A DNA stretch of 64,000 nucleotides, taken from Cryptomeria japonica (Eukaryota > Streptophyta > Pinopsida > Cupressales > Cupressaceae). Both the position numbers and the translations under genes were made by a program. Below are positions 21,804-33,321 of the stretch, in pieces. Position 1 is the first letter of the stretch; every line of letters starts with the position of its first letter. Under the pieces are notes generated by a model. That model was not told the origin of the DNA. It saw only the letters and a program-made list of their open reading frames with translations, and did no database searches. The stretch is taken from NCBI RefSeq assembly GCF_030272615.1, contig NC_081414.1, positions 817,014,396 to 817,078,395 of the forward strand, read 5' to 3'.

Positions 21804-24800
21804 CTAGTCTACCACGTCATCCACCCCTCGATCTTGCTGATCAATATTTCGGGAAGGCAGGAAACACGCTAGAGGAGGAACATTCAACATAGCAGATGGA
21901 GCTATCACAAGATCCAAACAAGGGCTATGTTCATGTTCCAAGCCACATTGTTCTTGTCTAGGAGCTAGGATAAGTGCTTTAGAAAATTCGTTAGATAAAT
22001 GGTTATCAATATCAACAAATTCATATTCACTATCAAAAGCAAGAGAAGTAACATTTTCATCATGAATAACATTTTCATCTATATCATCATCAAGATTTAT
22101 AAAAATAGGATCTTTAACTCACACAGGATTAAAACCATCATGCATCTTATGTTTAGGAGATTTTGGCTCAATTTTTGGCTGAGGAGAAAATGGAAGAATA
22201 CTAGCTGAAGGTGTTTTTGGAGATTGCAAAGTTTGAGAAGCAGCTGCCTGAGCTCTAAGACAACGCTTTCGTCAGCGTTCACGTGCAAAACGATTTCGTC
22301 TAGTCTTAGTAGGAAGTGGAGAAGATTGAGGAGGAGGAATGTTCTCATCCTTATCACTTGGGTGTTTAGGTTGTGGTCTCTTAGGCTGGATAATAGGAGA
22401 AGAGGAAGGTCTCTTCTCTTTATAAAAGGAAGGAGGAGGAACTACTCCATATAAAGAAGGAATATTTGGTTTAGGAAGGAGACCAAGTCCATCATGATGA
22501 GGAGGTATAGGCCTACTTTTAGAAAGTTTATTAGACATAGACATAGTCACATCCATAGGAATGGGTTGGGAATCTTCTTGAGAAAAGACATTAGTTTTAT
22601 CTTTCAAAGGAAGAACTTCCTTCTCAAGAATGATAGGAATATCAAGTTTGGGTGTTCTAGGTTCACTTAGAGATAGGATCATATCTATTTTCCACTTTTG
22701 ATAAGATTTGAAAAGATGATCACTTCACAGAGGAAGAGATTGGAATTGTTTAGGCCAAAAATAATCAATAGGAATGCTAGAAGTTCTTTCAGATGGTTTA
22801 AAGAGACTATGATTGACAGTAACAACTTCACCATTATGGGGAAATTTCAAACATTTATGAATAGGAGAAGCAATAGCTTTCATGGAAGATAGCCAAGGAT
22901 AGCCTAGCTTCACACGAAATTGTTCGGATGAAGGAATAATAGAAAAGTTCACATCAAGGGATTTGTTATGGACCTCAATAGGTAATGTAATAGAACCAAT
23001 TGTAGGAGAAGAAAATGCATCAAATAATTTCACAATCACATCTGTTTTGTCATAGATCACTTGATTCAATTGTAAAGTAAAGAGAAATTCTTCAGTAATA
23101 ACATTAACCATGCAAGAAGAATCAATAAGCACTCCACGGCAAGGTGTATTCTTAACTTTTGCAACTATGTATAAAGGACCATTAGGTGCCCTAATAGTTT
23201 CACTAGAATCAAATGTGATGGAAGGTTCTTTAGGGTTTTCTTGCTGCTCTACAAAGTTAATCACATTTGGAGTCATAGACACAAGACCATCAGATGAGAA
23301 AGAGGAATCATTAGTCTCAATCACATTAGAGGTATGAGAAGGTAATGGATCAGTAAAAATCTTAAGATTTTGGTTAGGAGGAGCTACAGATGTGTTGCCT
23401 TTATCATTCATACCAGAAACAGAGATAGTATTATTATCAATCAAATCTTGAATTTTACCCTTTAAAGCAAAACATTTTTCAATATCATGCCCAAGTTGAC
23501 GATGAAAGTGACAAAAAGATTTGTTATCAAAATAGGGTGAATTAATCTTTTTAGGATCTATTTGCTTTATAGGAGGGAGAGTAAGCACATTTTGTTCCAA
23601 TAACTTATTCATAATACTATGCAATGATTCATTCAAAGGAGTAAACTTTCTCTCTTTCTTGAAAAACTTAGAAATAGGAGGCACACCTGATGCTGCATTC
23701 ACATTGTTGTTGATGATGTTTTCATTGAATTTAATGGACTCTCTGTTCGGTTTAAACTTCCCAAATGGTTGTTGACTACTATCACCCTTATCACTCGGAG
23801 CCATAGGATTTGCTTGTTCCATTTGATTCACAGTCAGTTGATAATTGTGAAGAGTTGCACACAACTGTTGGAAAGAAGTAAACTCAGAAAATAGAAGTTT
23901 TTCTCTAATATCTTTTTGTAAATTAGAAATAAAGATTCTTTGAATATCATTGTCAGGTACTGGAAAAGAAATTTGAGCACAAAAATGCTTATATCTACCA
24001 ATGAAATCAGTCACTTTTTCTTTAACACCTTGTTTACAATGCATTAAATCAATCAAAGTAACTTTAGGACTTATATTGTTTTGAAATTGTTGAATAAAAG
24101 CATTTGCAAGTTGTTGGAAAGAAGTAATAGAATAGGAAGGCAACGAGCAATACCATTGTAGAGCCTTATCTCTTAATGTTCTAGTAAACAGTTTCGCAAG
24201 CAACCTTTGGTCATGAGCAAAATCGGTACATACTGTTTGAAAGGTCTTAACATGTGTTAGAGGAGCACCTTTACCATTATAAAGCTCCAATTGTGGGATT
24301 TCAACATGCTTAGGTGGGATAGCTTGAACAATGTCAAGAGAAAGTGGGCTCGCAACATCAAATGTGGGCACACTAAACTTAGATTGATTCATAGAGGCAA
24401 TTTGTTGCTGTAAAGAAGAGACAGTTTGTGCAAGATTGTTAATGGTCGCTTCAGTCGAAGAATTCATATTAGACATGTTAGATTGTGATGGAGGTATTAT
24501 GTTATTGAAAGAAGGTATTGATTGAGAGTAAGGTAGCGGGACACTATGATGGTTAGTCATAGGAGATGATTGGAAACAAGGAACACTACCAGTAGGAATG
24601 GAATGGTTGGATGAATTGCCCCCTTGCGTCATGTTCATTTGTGGAGATGTAATAGGGACACTCATTGAAGGAATGAATGAAGAAATTGGATTGAATGAAG
24701 GAAGAGGGTTGATTGAAGAGGAAGGATTGCCCCCATGACTGGTGATCATAGATGGAATGTTTTGTATTGAAGTGGTCATTATGTTTGATGTGAAGGTAGG

Positions 24801-25253
24801 TATACTAGCAATAGAAGTTGTCAAAGGGATAGAATGATTGACTTGAGTAGGAGGTTGTGTATAACCTAAAGTTTTGGCACAACTCTTCATAGGCATTACA
24901 TTCAAATCCACGATGTGTGCAATACCACGCAAGATATCAATTCCATTCTTATCACTTTGAACCATGCGTTTTAGACCCTCAATTAATGAAAGAGCTTGAC
25001 TATCGGGATACTCATGAGACATCCATTGCTAAAAATCGTCAAATTGGTTATCCAATTTTGAAAGTTGTTCTTCAGAAACCTCATGGAGAGCTTCTTCATC
25101 ATTAAGAGGATTAGAGGAATTACCCGTGTCCTCGTTAAAAAGGCCATTCAAATTAGGTTCCATCTCCTCGGTAATTAAACCTCGGAAAGACTTAATTCTA
25201 AGGCTTCGTCTAACGGGAATAGTGTAAGTAGGGCTTATTGTTGTAAAACTCAT
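21804..25253 (-). pseudogene. Element E gag-protease polyprotein with C-terminal extension
   Basis: One reading frame of 1149 codons from ATG 25253 to TAG 21804-21806, with no frameshift. Four internal stops break it: TAG 25029-25031, TGA 22725-22727, TGA 22272-22274 and TGA 22119-22121. Residues ~80-300 are Ser/Pro/Asn-rich with a short coil (INNLAQTVSSLQQQI). The gag core follows (~365, RDKALQWYCSLP, then SFQQLANAFIQQF). A knuckle of C-x2-H-x4-H-x4-C form (CHFHRQLGHDIEKC) lies near 575. A protease-like domain near 705 reads GVLIDSSCMVNVI, lacking the Gly of Asp-Ser/Thr-Gly. The last ~300 residues are Pro-rich then acidic and match no known domain. Each stop is one C-to-T change from a Gln or Arg codon. 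Confidence 0.85.
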
Positions 25254-26409
25254 GCACTAGAGAGGGAGAGAAGATTTTGAATTTAGAGGTAGCAAATTTC
25301 AATAAAATCAGCCAATCTCCTAGATTTAAGCTGTTAAATGCAATCACGACAATCTCTCAAAATTTCGGAAAAAATGTCAGGGACCGTGGCGAACGGAGTG
25401 CACACGGTCCTCGCAACTTTTTTCAAAATTTTTAGGGATGAAAGTTATGATGATTTTAAAGCTAATCTGAAAAAATTGAGTGATTTTATGATTTGTAGAT
25501 AGGCCAAACTAAAGCTGCAATCTCGAAATTGAACCCTACCAAGATTGTTGAAAAATGCAAAATTTGAATTTTGAAAAAGAGAGGGAAACTGAAATTTTGA
25601 ATTTTATGATTTTAGAAGGAATACTGAAAGCAATGCAAGCTTTGAAATTTAAAAGTCGACCCAATTTCATGCAAAATTCAATTTTGAAAGTGGAAATCAA
25701 AGTTGTTGCAATTAAACATTTAATTTCAAAAGTCACAAATTGCAAAAATTTGAATAAAGCACTGAAATTTCGAATGAATGCCAACACACTTTTCAGATTT
25801 AGGACAGTAAGAAACACAATTTTGACATAAAATTTCAATTTCAACAATTTTAGAATGATTAGAAGCCTTAATCCAAGCAATCACTAGACCAACTTTGACT
25901 TTAATTTTGAAAGTGTTATAATTGATAAAATCAGCCAAAATTCTGGATTTTAGCAGAAAAATACAATAAGATCTAGCTCCCAAAATTTTGAAAAAAATGT
26001 CGGGGACGATGGCGCTCGGGATGCACACGGTCCTCGCAACTTTTTTCAAAATTTTTAGGGATGAAAGATATTATGATTTTGTTGCGGAATCCAAAGTTAC
26101 AGCCGATTTGGAGATGTTTTGATCAGTGAAATTATCAGTCAAAGGTTGAATCAAGAGGATTTTAAAAATTAGGGTTTTGACACTTAACCACTTAATTTTC
26201 AAAATTAAAGCACCAATATGAATTGATAAGTTGCAATAGAAGGGTAGATCTGAAACAAGCATTAACAATTAAACATTTCACAAGTTCAATTACTAAAAAG
26301 AAAATTTAAGGTTTTTATGCAATTAACCTCTAAATTTGCAAAAAAACATGGAAATGTATTTAAGGAGTCCAATTTTTCAGATCTAATCATGAATAATCAG
26401 AATTAGGAT
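25254..26409 (-). other. Element E leader, with a ~623-bp internal duplication
   Basis: No coding region. AAAATCAGCCAA at 25303 and 25926 starts two diverged copies. Each copy includes a GTGCACACGGTCCTCGCAAC box followed by CTTTTTTCAAAATTTTTAGG (near 25400 and 26022). The small open frames at 25536-26049 fall in this AT-rich leader and look like chance. Confidence 0.5.
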
Positions 26410-26428
26410 GTTCACGTCGGGTTCACCA
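26410..26428 (-). other. Primer-binding-like site of element E
   Basis: On the minus strand TGGTGAACCCGACGTGAAC lies 3 nt after the 5' LTR, the normal place. The same 13 bases occur beside the LTR of element H (58000-58019). I could not match it to a plant tRNA 3' end from memory, so the primer is unassigned. Confidence 0.55.
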
Positions 26429-26431
26429 AAA

Positions 26432-27695
26432 TGTAAAGCAGAAAATCGAACCCTAGGTGTTCCCCCCCACTCCAAGGAGAAAGGAGGTCACTAGGATTGA
26501 CGGTTTTCACTTAGGAGAGACTTTACATTCAAAAGAGGGGTTGAAACCCACAAGATCCAATCCCACACAATGCAAGATTGGATTCTAAATGAGTTTCAAG
26601 GGTTGTGACAGCAAGGCTACCCTCTTTTGTAAAGAATGTAGATAGAAGGATTGAGCTAGGAATGCATGTAAAGTGAGAAAGATTCACCTATAAACAGAGA
26701 TAGGAATATAGGATGAAGCTGTGGACCTAGAATTAGTAGTAAAATGTCGAGATGATTTTGTCCTGCAAATTTGAGCGAAATTTGACGGGACGATGGCGCC
26801 CGGCGTGCACACGGTCCTCCGAAAAATCCGCGAAACGAAGGGGGATCTGTTCGTCTCTGCTCAAGGATTCCAGATCTTCAATTACAGCCGCGTACCTGAA
26901 ACCTACACACAGAAAAGTGAGGACGATTGGGGGGTTAGGGATTAGGGGTTTGCCTTTAGGTCAAACCCCAGTTTTGGAATTAACCAAGAAATGAGAATGC
27001 TGTAAATGTAAATGTTTGTAATGTAAACAAGTACTGATACCTTGTTGTAAGAATGTTTGTATTCTTACATGCGAAGGTGTAAATGTTGTTGTATGTTGTA
27101 TGTTGTATGTGATCTCCTCTTCAATGGTTGAATCCTTGTCTTGAATGCAACACTTAGCCTTGAATGCAGACTTAGAATGCTCAATTGCTTGAAGGAATGC
27201 TTGAATGCTTGAATGCTTGAATGTTTGAGTGTTTTAATATCGCTTCCGCGTCTTGCACACATATGTCCTTCCTCCTCAAAATGGGAGAGGAAATGTAGTT
27301 TATATACTTGCCAATTAGGGTTGAAAGACTAATTTTTCTGACCTTGGGCCGACATAGCAACCTTATTTTCCAATTTGCAAAATTAAAGACCCGAAGCCCC
27401 ATAAGAGACCAGGCCCAAAATAGGGCTAGGGACCAGGGCATTGGGTGCCATGGTCTTGGTCTTGGGAGACCAGGGCATTTGGCGCCCTAGTCCTTAAGGA
27501 CCAGGGCATTGGGCGCCATGGTCCCACCTCCAGGGATAGCAGGGTGCAAGGAGGATCAGGCCAAGGTGCTAAAAAATGCAGTTTTTGATGTCATAAACAA
27601 GTTTCGGGGTCTCCATTCAGGTTCAGTGTTGCATCGCCATCGTGAAGACCCAAATGCAGTCAAAATTGCAAGTGTCACAATTTTAGGACGTTACA
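26432..27695 (-). repeat. 5' LTR of element E
   Basis: Nearly identical to 19802-21059, with the same ends (TGTAAAGC ... ACGTTACA). It is followed by the right target duplication ACTCC at 27696-27700. It contains ATGGCGCCCGGCGTGCACAC at 26793-26812, the box that is also found in the leader. Confidence 0.92.
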
Positions 27696-28884
27696 ACTCC
27701 ATAAAAGCAATCCTAATTGGAACAAATTTTAGTAAAATATGTGGAGGCTGAGGACACCCATAGACTCTGATCACAGTAAAGTTATCAAAAAAGAAAAAGT
27801 CCCCCTAGTTATGTGAAATAGACTAGTTTGGAACATACTGGTAAGGTCTCAAAACTCTCCTAACATTACTTGATAATCATTCCCTATTTATTCCTAGCAT
27901 TTCCATAATTGGAAAAACAATCCAATTTTCAAAGAAAAGGAAGGAAGAATGGGGAGAACTATTGTCCCCAACCTGGGTCCATCTTTGTATTGGCATGAAG
28001 ACACCCAATTATTTTTTGAAAATTTCTAATTCTTTATCCATGAACTCAACATTATAGAACAAGATTAAATGCAACAGCAATGAATAATGCTTGAATGTAG
28101 GGCTAGGTGCACCACTCTGAATTTCAACTAGAGCATTATGAATGCATTCAACCACATAGCCCACATAATCATAATCTTTGTTAACATTTGGGTGTTGAAT
28201 GTCCATAGCCATCATCAATAATTCAGCTGACACTGTTGAATCTCCATAAAAACCCAACACTCTGCATAATCCATAGATTGTACAATGCATATAATGGTGG
28301 AAATGTGTGATGTCAAATGGTGGTTCGAAACTATCTGGAATTATAACCGGTTTCCTTTTCACCCTAGGCATGCATCTGGGCATTGCATGCTTCTTGATAA
28401 CACCTTTGTATTAGTCATAATCCTCTACAATCCGCTCCAAATCTATATCTATTCATGCAACACCAGTAATCTGGAAAGCTTCAACAAAGCTAGCTTTGTT
28501 AATTGAAACTAGGGGAGACTGGTTCTTTCTTCTGATTACCCTAGATACTGGGCAATAGCATTTGGCCAACTCTTTGATCAAATCCACATCAACATACACA
28601 TCTGGCACAATCAACTTTACCATATTTAAATCCCAAGGGTTTGACATCGGGACACCCTTAACCATATTATTCCAAAAATAATGAAACAGAGCATAACCAA
28701 TCATATGAAGCGTGGTTGGGTTTTTGCATTAGCTCCATAAATATTTCCATCCCAAATTATTTGTATTCAAAGCAACGGAAGTCCCTGGCAGCAAATCTAC
28801 AAATTCTTCTTTGTATTTCTTAACTATCTTTTCCTTAGTGGCCATGGGCTTGGAACCTCCAGTTCCACTCGTCGCCTTGCTCAT
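27696..28884 (-). pseudogene. Split copy of the retroelement-associated protein, N-terminal part
   Basis: The frame starts at ATG 28884 (MSKATSGTGGSKPMATKEK) and stays in one frame to the E insertion point, with several stops (near 28730, 28453, 28009 and further on). Two conserved blocks align by eye with the LTR-borne copy. SRVIRRKNQSPLVSINKASF corresponds to HRCIRAINGEVLLKINRETV, and YDYVGYVVECIHNAL corresponds to YLDWGQVVAERLHEGL. The frame crosses E: codons before the insertion read IRIAFMEF and those after read IWQLTLVLKEHL, with one ACTCC counted once. Function unknown. Confidence 0.6.
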
Positions 28885-29269
28885 TTTAGCTACAGGAGAA
28901 AAACTTAACCAATTTTTTAAAATTTTCCCACACCCAACACTATGAATTCTCCAACATTGTTGCAGAGCTCAATTCACTGGATTACCTCAAAGATAGAATG
29001 CATTAATGTAATTATACACAATCTCAGCTCGATCATGCAATTTATGGTATTTGGGCACCGTCACTTCTCTCAAGTCTCATTAATTGCCACACTTGCATGA
29101 ACTAGCTATTGTGGCATTAATTCAAAGCTGAAGCACTCAAGTGAAATTTGAATTCATGCCCTTCTATTTGATTGGTGATTGTCATTCAAAACTTTTACAG
29201 ATCCCGACAAACAAGTCCATGTGTCAATCCCCATCTTTAATTGCACACTTGCAATCATTTATAACAATT
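28885..29269 (-). other. Upstream region of the split frame
   Basis: AT-rich, no open frame of note. It has the same position relative to the frame as the U3 region of A (2990-3835) and similar wording (GCACTTGCATGAACTAGC), but I could not align the two with confidence or see an LTR end. Confidence 0.3.
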
Positions 29270-29830
29270 TGGAAAGTAACCAACGAGTTAGCGACAATGC
29301 TACCAAATCCTCTTAATTGCAAGCTTGCAACCCCTTTTATGAATCCTCAAAGAATCTCGCGAGTGAGTGACAACCGTTGATCTTCATCAATCCCTTCAGT
29401 CGCAACCTCACAACAACATTTGTAATATTCTTTCTTTACCTGCGAGCTAGCAACCACTGCAAATCTAACAAAATAACTTATTTCATTGTAAGCTCACAAC
29501 TCAAAACTTAACTTGACTTAAACCCTTGCGATCCTATGACAACAAGACACTTAACCACCATCACATGCTCGCAACACTTTTTGACTTAAGACTTACAAAC
29601 GCAGCTGCGAGCATGCGATGACCACAAAATTAGACCAAAACTTACCTGTCGCCAGATCGCAACATAAAATGCTAAACAACTTCAAAACCTGCAAGCAAGC
29701 AAAAAAACCAACTAAGATGCGATACCAACCACATCGCATGATCGCAAATAAAAATGACTTAACCGCGAACACCTCGCGACCTTGTGATAACATAAAATCA
29801 CACCCAGTTGCAACCTCGTAACATAAAATG
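29270..29830 (+). repeat. Dispersed CTCGCGA-type repeat block 2
   Basis: The same vocabulary as blocks 1 and 3: GAGTTAGCGACAATGCTA, ATCGCAACATAAAATGCTAA, CATGCTCGCAACAC, CCTCGCGACCTTGTGATAAC. It lies between the two large insertions and is probably a displaced piece of element C. Confidence 0.5.
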
Positions 29831-29849
29831 GTCAGTTTCAAACTGCCCT

Positions 29850-31468
29850 GCTGGTCAGGGAACTCCCTTCCTCGAGATCAATGACATCCAAGGAATATGT
29901 GGTTTACCCTGGGGATAGAGTGGCCTCTCCTAGTGCCATGGGTGCCATTTGGTAACGGCTCAACCAGCTAGTGAGGTCATCATGAAGAGTGCCTGTTGTC
30001 ATCATTGTCTCCTATATATATTTGGGTAACCCTAGCACATTTTGTCCTATCACATCTGACACCTTGTGCACCATGGAAGCCTCTACACTCGCCAAGGTCT
30101 CCACCCATGGTGGTATCATGGCTATCGTCACCCGAGGCTTCCCGAAACTAGGAACTGGTACCATGGTAACTACACTCACTGTCCTAAAGGACCGCGGCAC
30201 CGCCAACTGACAAGTCTTTGGTAAGCGGGCTGGTGTAAAGTGGACCTGCACCTCTGATGCTATAGTAGACCCTACTGTACCTACAGACTCCACTACCCCT
30301 TCTTCAGGCAACTGGTTGCCCCTTCTCCCTGTTAGTCAGAAACTCCCTCCGCTTACCTAGGAGGTGTCTTCGGATTCCTCCCTGCCACTGTCTGCATCCT
30401 TAGCCTCAGACTCTTCCATGTCAGACTCCGTATCAGACATGGCATCCCTCTTTCATTTTGTGTCCAAATGTGCCTCCGTGCCATGTGCTAAGATGTCTAA
30501 ATGTGACCAGTAGAATATGGGCGGCTGGTCTGGTGCAACACGGCCCTGTGGCTCCAATGGCTATGAGCCTAGGGTGATCTGTGTGCGAACTGCATCCAGG
30601 AATAATCCAATGGCATGATGCGGCATGTAGAACTTCTTGTATTGCAACATCATGAACTTGTCCATCCTATCCGCTATTAGTGACGCCCAATCGTATACCA
30701 CTCCATTGTGCAGCCCGTTCATCAGTACTATCTGTGCAATGGCTATGTCCGATGCGCAGGTGGCACCTGTGAGGTGACTCTTCACCACCAACAATAGGCA
30801 TCGCCATACTCCCTTGGCAAAAAATTATTTCTTCACTCCCCGACTCTTGCTTGCACTCTTGAGGCTATCTTTCTTGACTTGGGTAAGGTTATCGTGCAAC
30901 ATCAGCGGAGTAGTGTAGCACGATTCTCGAGGGATATTTTTTGGGAGGTGTCTATTTTCTTTCCTTTTATCCTTGGTATGCCAAATACCCTAGTGAACTC
31001 ATCTGTTGTGAATGACACTGTTATCCTTTGATGTTGATAATCAAATACCGACTGGTGGTGATGTCTGTCATAGCTGCCAATCATGGCACGCAAAACCACC
31101 TCAAAGTCCTTTATCAAAAAAATTGGCATTTGGACCGCCCAGTGTACTTGTGCCTGGCGAAGGCTTTTCTTTATTAAATCATCCTGAGGTGTCTTTGCCC
31201 ACAAGTTCCGACAGTCAATTCCATTCAAACCCTTGAACATAATATTATCTATCGTTATTTCATCTTTGTCCTTTATCGCCAAGGGTTTGGGACGATGCTT
31301 CTTGCTTTTTTGACTAGTGCTCATACCGAGACTACTTGCAATGCACACCCCAGATGGTAGAATCTGTTTGCCTGTGTCTGCACTAGTTCCTTTTTGCCCT
31401 GCCTGCAACTTGTCTTCTAATGGCTGCAACCACTTCCGCTAATCTGCTTTGTTCCTGTTTGTGTCCAT
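29850..31468 (-). pseudogene. Third, diverged member of the retroelement-associated protein family (truncated)
   Basis: The start is ATG 31468 (MDTNRNKAD, then a stop at 31439-31441). The main frame at 31429-30902 contains IMFKGLNGIDCRNLWAKTP and VSFTTDEFTRVFGIPRIKG. After a frameshift, 30794-30561 reads VYDWASLIADRMDKFMMLQ, then KKFYMPHHAIGLFLDAV. These align with DWGQVVAERLHEGL and FYMSSYLFYML of the LTR-borne copy. A further frame (30311-30012) is Pro/Ser/Thr/Val-rich. The remaining coiled-coil part is missing, as the element ends near 29840. It lies downstream of pol in the same orientation. Function unknown. Confidence 0.5.
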
Positions 31469-31499
31469 TAGTACATATTACTTCTTCAATTTTTCTTTT

Positions 31500-31940
31500 A
31501 TAACCCCTTTTTTTTCCCAAAATAAAACCGTCTACCGGTAACAACATAGACTCGTGCGACTTGGTGCGTATGGGCTTGTGTTAGCCGCACATGGAGGCTG
31601 TGCAGGCTACTATGCAACTGCAGGCTATGGCTGCATGTTGTGTGGCTGTGGGCTATGATTGCGTGCTGTGCGGTTGCGGGCTGTGCGGGTGGGTGGTTTG
31701 TGCGGCTACGCATGGAGGCTATGCAGTTGTGTGGGTTTCCTTAGTGTTGTAGGGGTTTTATGGTGTGCGGTGGCCACCGCATGCTGGCATCCACCACCAA
31801 TGGCATACACCGCTAGTGGCCCCACCGCACGGTGGTGTCACCGTCAATGGTTCCACTATATGATGGGCCCACTTTCTTTTTCTTTTTTTCTTTTTTTTTT
31901 TAATTTTTTTTTTTTTTTAAATTTTTCTTTTCCAGTTTTT
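31500..31940 (+). repeat. Gly-codon-like GC-rich repeats and a poly-T tract downstream of F pol
   Basis: From about 31590 to 31730, words such as GGCTGTGCGGGT, GTGCGGCTACGCATGGAGG and CTGCAGGCTATGGCTGC recur irregularly. From 31870 to 31930 the plus strand is nearly all T (A-rich in the element's sense strand). No coding sense on either strand. It separates F integrase from the downstream frame. Confidence 0.5.
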
Positions 31941-31950
31941 TAAGCATTCA

Positions 31951-33321
31951 TCATGGTCCGGGCTCCCTTCGTTCGTGGTAGATTTTTAATTTTGACCCAT
32001 TGATGGCATCTGGTATCTCTTCCCCATCCAACATCCACAACTTAATTACCCCATTGGTATTGACCTCACATACCTTGAATGGTCCTAGCCAACGCACTTT
32101 GAATTTCCCAGGTTTGATTTCATTCCTTCCATTGAATTTCAATACCAACTGCCCAGAAGTAAACTTCATTCGCCAGAGATGCTTGTCGTGCCAAACCTTC
32201 CATCTTTGTTGGGCCGTCTCTGTCACCCATTGAGCCATCATCCTTCATTCGTCCAATTTGTTCAAAGCGTATAATCTCTCCCTTAGGCTTTCCATGTCAC
32301 CAAGTTGATTATCGATGGTGATTCAGAGACTCGACACCATGAATTCAACTGGCACCATGGCTTCTTGTCCATACATTAGTTGGAAGGGAGTCTGTCCAAT
32401 AGTTACCTTGTAAGTTGTTTGGTATACCCAAAGTACTGACGGTAGGCGCTCCTCCCAGTCATCCTTCTCCACTCCGCAAGACTTATATTTCAGCGACATT
32501 ATTATTTTATTGGTCGCCTCGGCCTACTCGTTCGCCCATGGATAGTAGGGGCTTGATAAGGAGTGGAAGATTTTAAACTCTGTTGTTAATAGTTGGATTA
32601 TGTGATTTACAAAATGGCCTCCTCTATCACTCGTAAGTTGGATTGGAATCCCATACTGCATAATGATGTGTTCATAGATGAATTTTGTTGTATTGACTGC
32701 CGAATTGTCGGGTAAGGCCCGTGCCTCCACCCACTTGGTCAAGTATTCTGTTGCCACTACAATGTATCTACATCATCGAGCTCTACTTGGTTTTAATGGT
32801 CCGATGAAATCCAATCCCCATCTCTCAAACAATTTCTGGGCATTCGATGGGTTGAGGGGCATAAAATCCCTTTTTAATGGTCGTCGGGCCCATTGGCATG
32901 TATCATAGCTTGTTACCCACTCCCTAGTGTCAATATGTAGTGTCGGCCACCACAGTCCTACCAATAGGACTTTCCTCACCATGGTGTCGGGCACCATGTG
33001 TCCACCTGCAGGCCCTTCATGTGCTTCCCTTAAGAGGCCCGAAATTTCCTCTTCTAGGACGCATCGCCGTAGGATTTGACCGGGCCCCATTTTATACAAT
33101 AGGCCATTAATGAGTTGGAATGTCCTGCTCCTTAGTACCAATTTCCTTCTTTCTCCTGGTGACATCTCCTTTGGGAACTGTGATGTCAACAAATATTCCC
33201 CCACGCTTACGTACCAAGTAGGTAGAACCACGATGCGAAATAAGTGAGCATCTAGAAAATCTTCGTTCACTCCTTCGGTTGGTTCTCTTGACTGGATTCT
33301 TGACAGTTGGTCAGCTATCAC
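31951..33321 (-). pseudogene. Element F integrase (Ty3/gypsy)
   Basis: Starts after MIADQLSR, the usual RNase H-integrase joint. The zinc module has both His (AHEGPAGGH) but reads SYDTCQ where CxxC is expected, a Cys-to-Tyr loss. The core holds RWGLDFIGPL (Asp), TEYLTKWVEA, TSDRGGHF (Asp) and PYYPWANE then AEATNK (Glu after one stop). The C-terminus (32241-31951) has KFKVRWLGPFKVCEV, a GPF module. It is in the same frame as gag, protease and RT. Confidence 0.85.

Larger units (their letters stand above)
19802..27695 (-). mobile_element. Element E: young non-autonomous gag-protease LTR retrotransposon
   Basis: It has LTRs of 1258 and 1264 bp with TGTAA...TTACA ends, a perfect 5-bp target duplication, a primer-like site beside the upper LTR and a purine tract beside the lower LTR. 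These set its orientation as minus. The 5.4-kb interior codes only for gag, protease and a C-terminal extension; no RT, RNase H or integrase remains. Only 4 differences were seen in the first ~230 LTR bases, about 2%, so it is the youngest insertion here. It must have been moved by enzymes from a relative. Confidence 0.9.

Noticed and set aside
25536-26268. Frames in the E leader (Phe/Lys-rich, 60-115 codons)
   Set aside because: AT-rich composition, overlap on both strands and position in the untranslated leader.
29593-29841. Overlapping frames on both strands in CTCGCGA block 2
   Set aside because: Repeat-derived, no motif, and the same vocabulary occurs in non-coding blocks 1 and 3.
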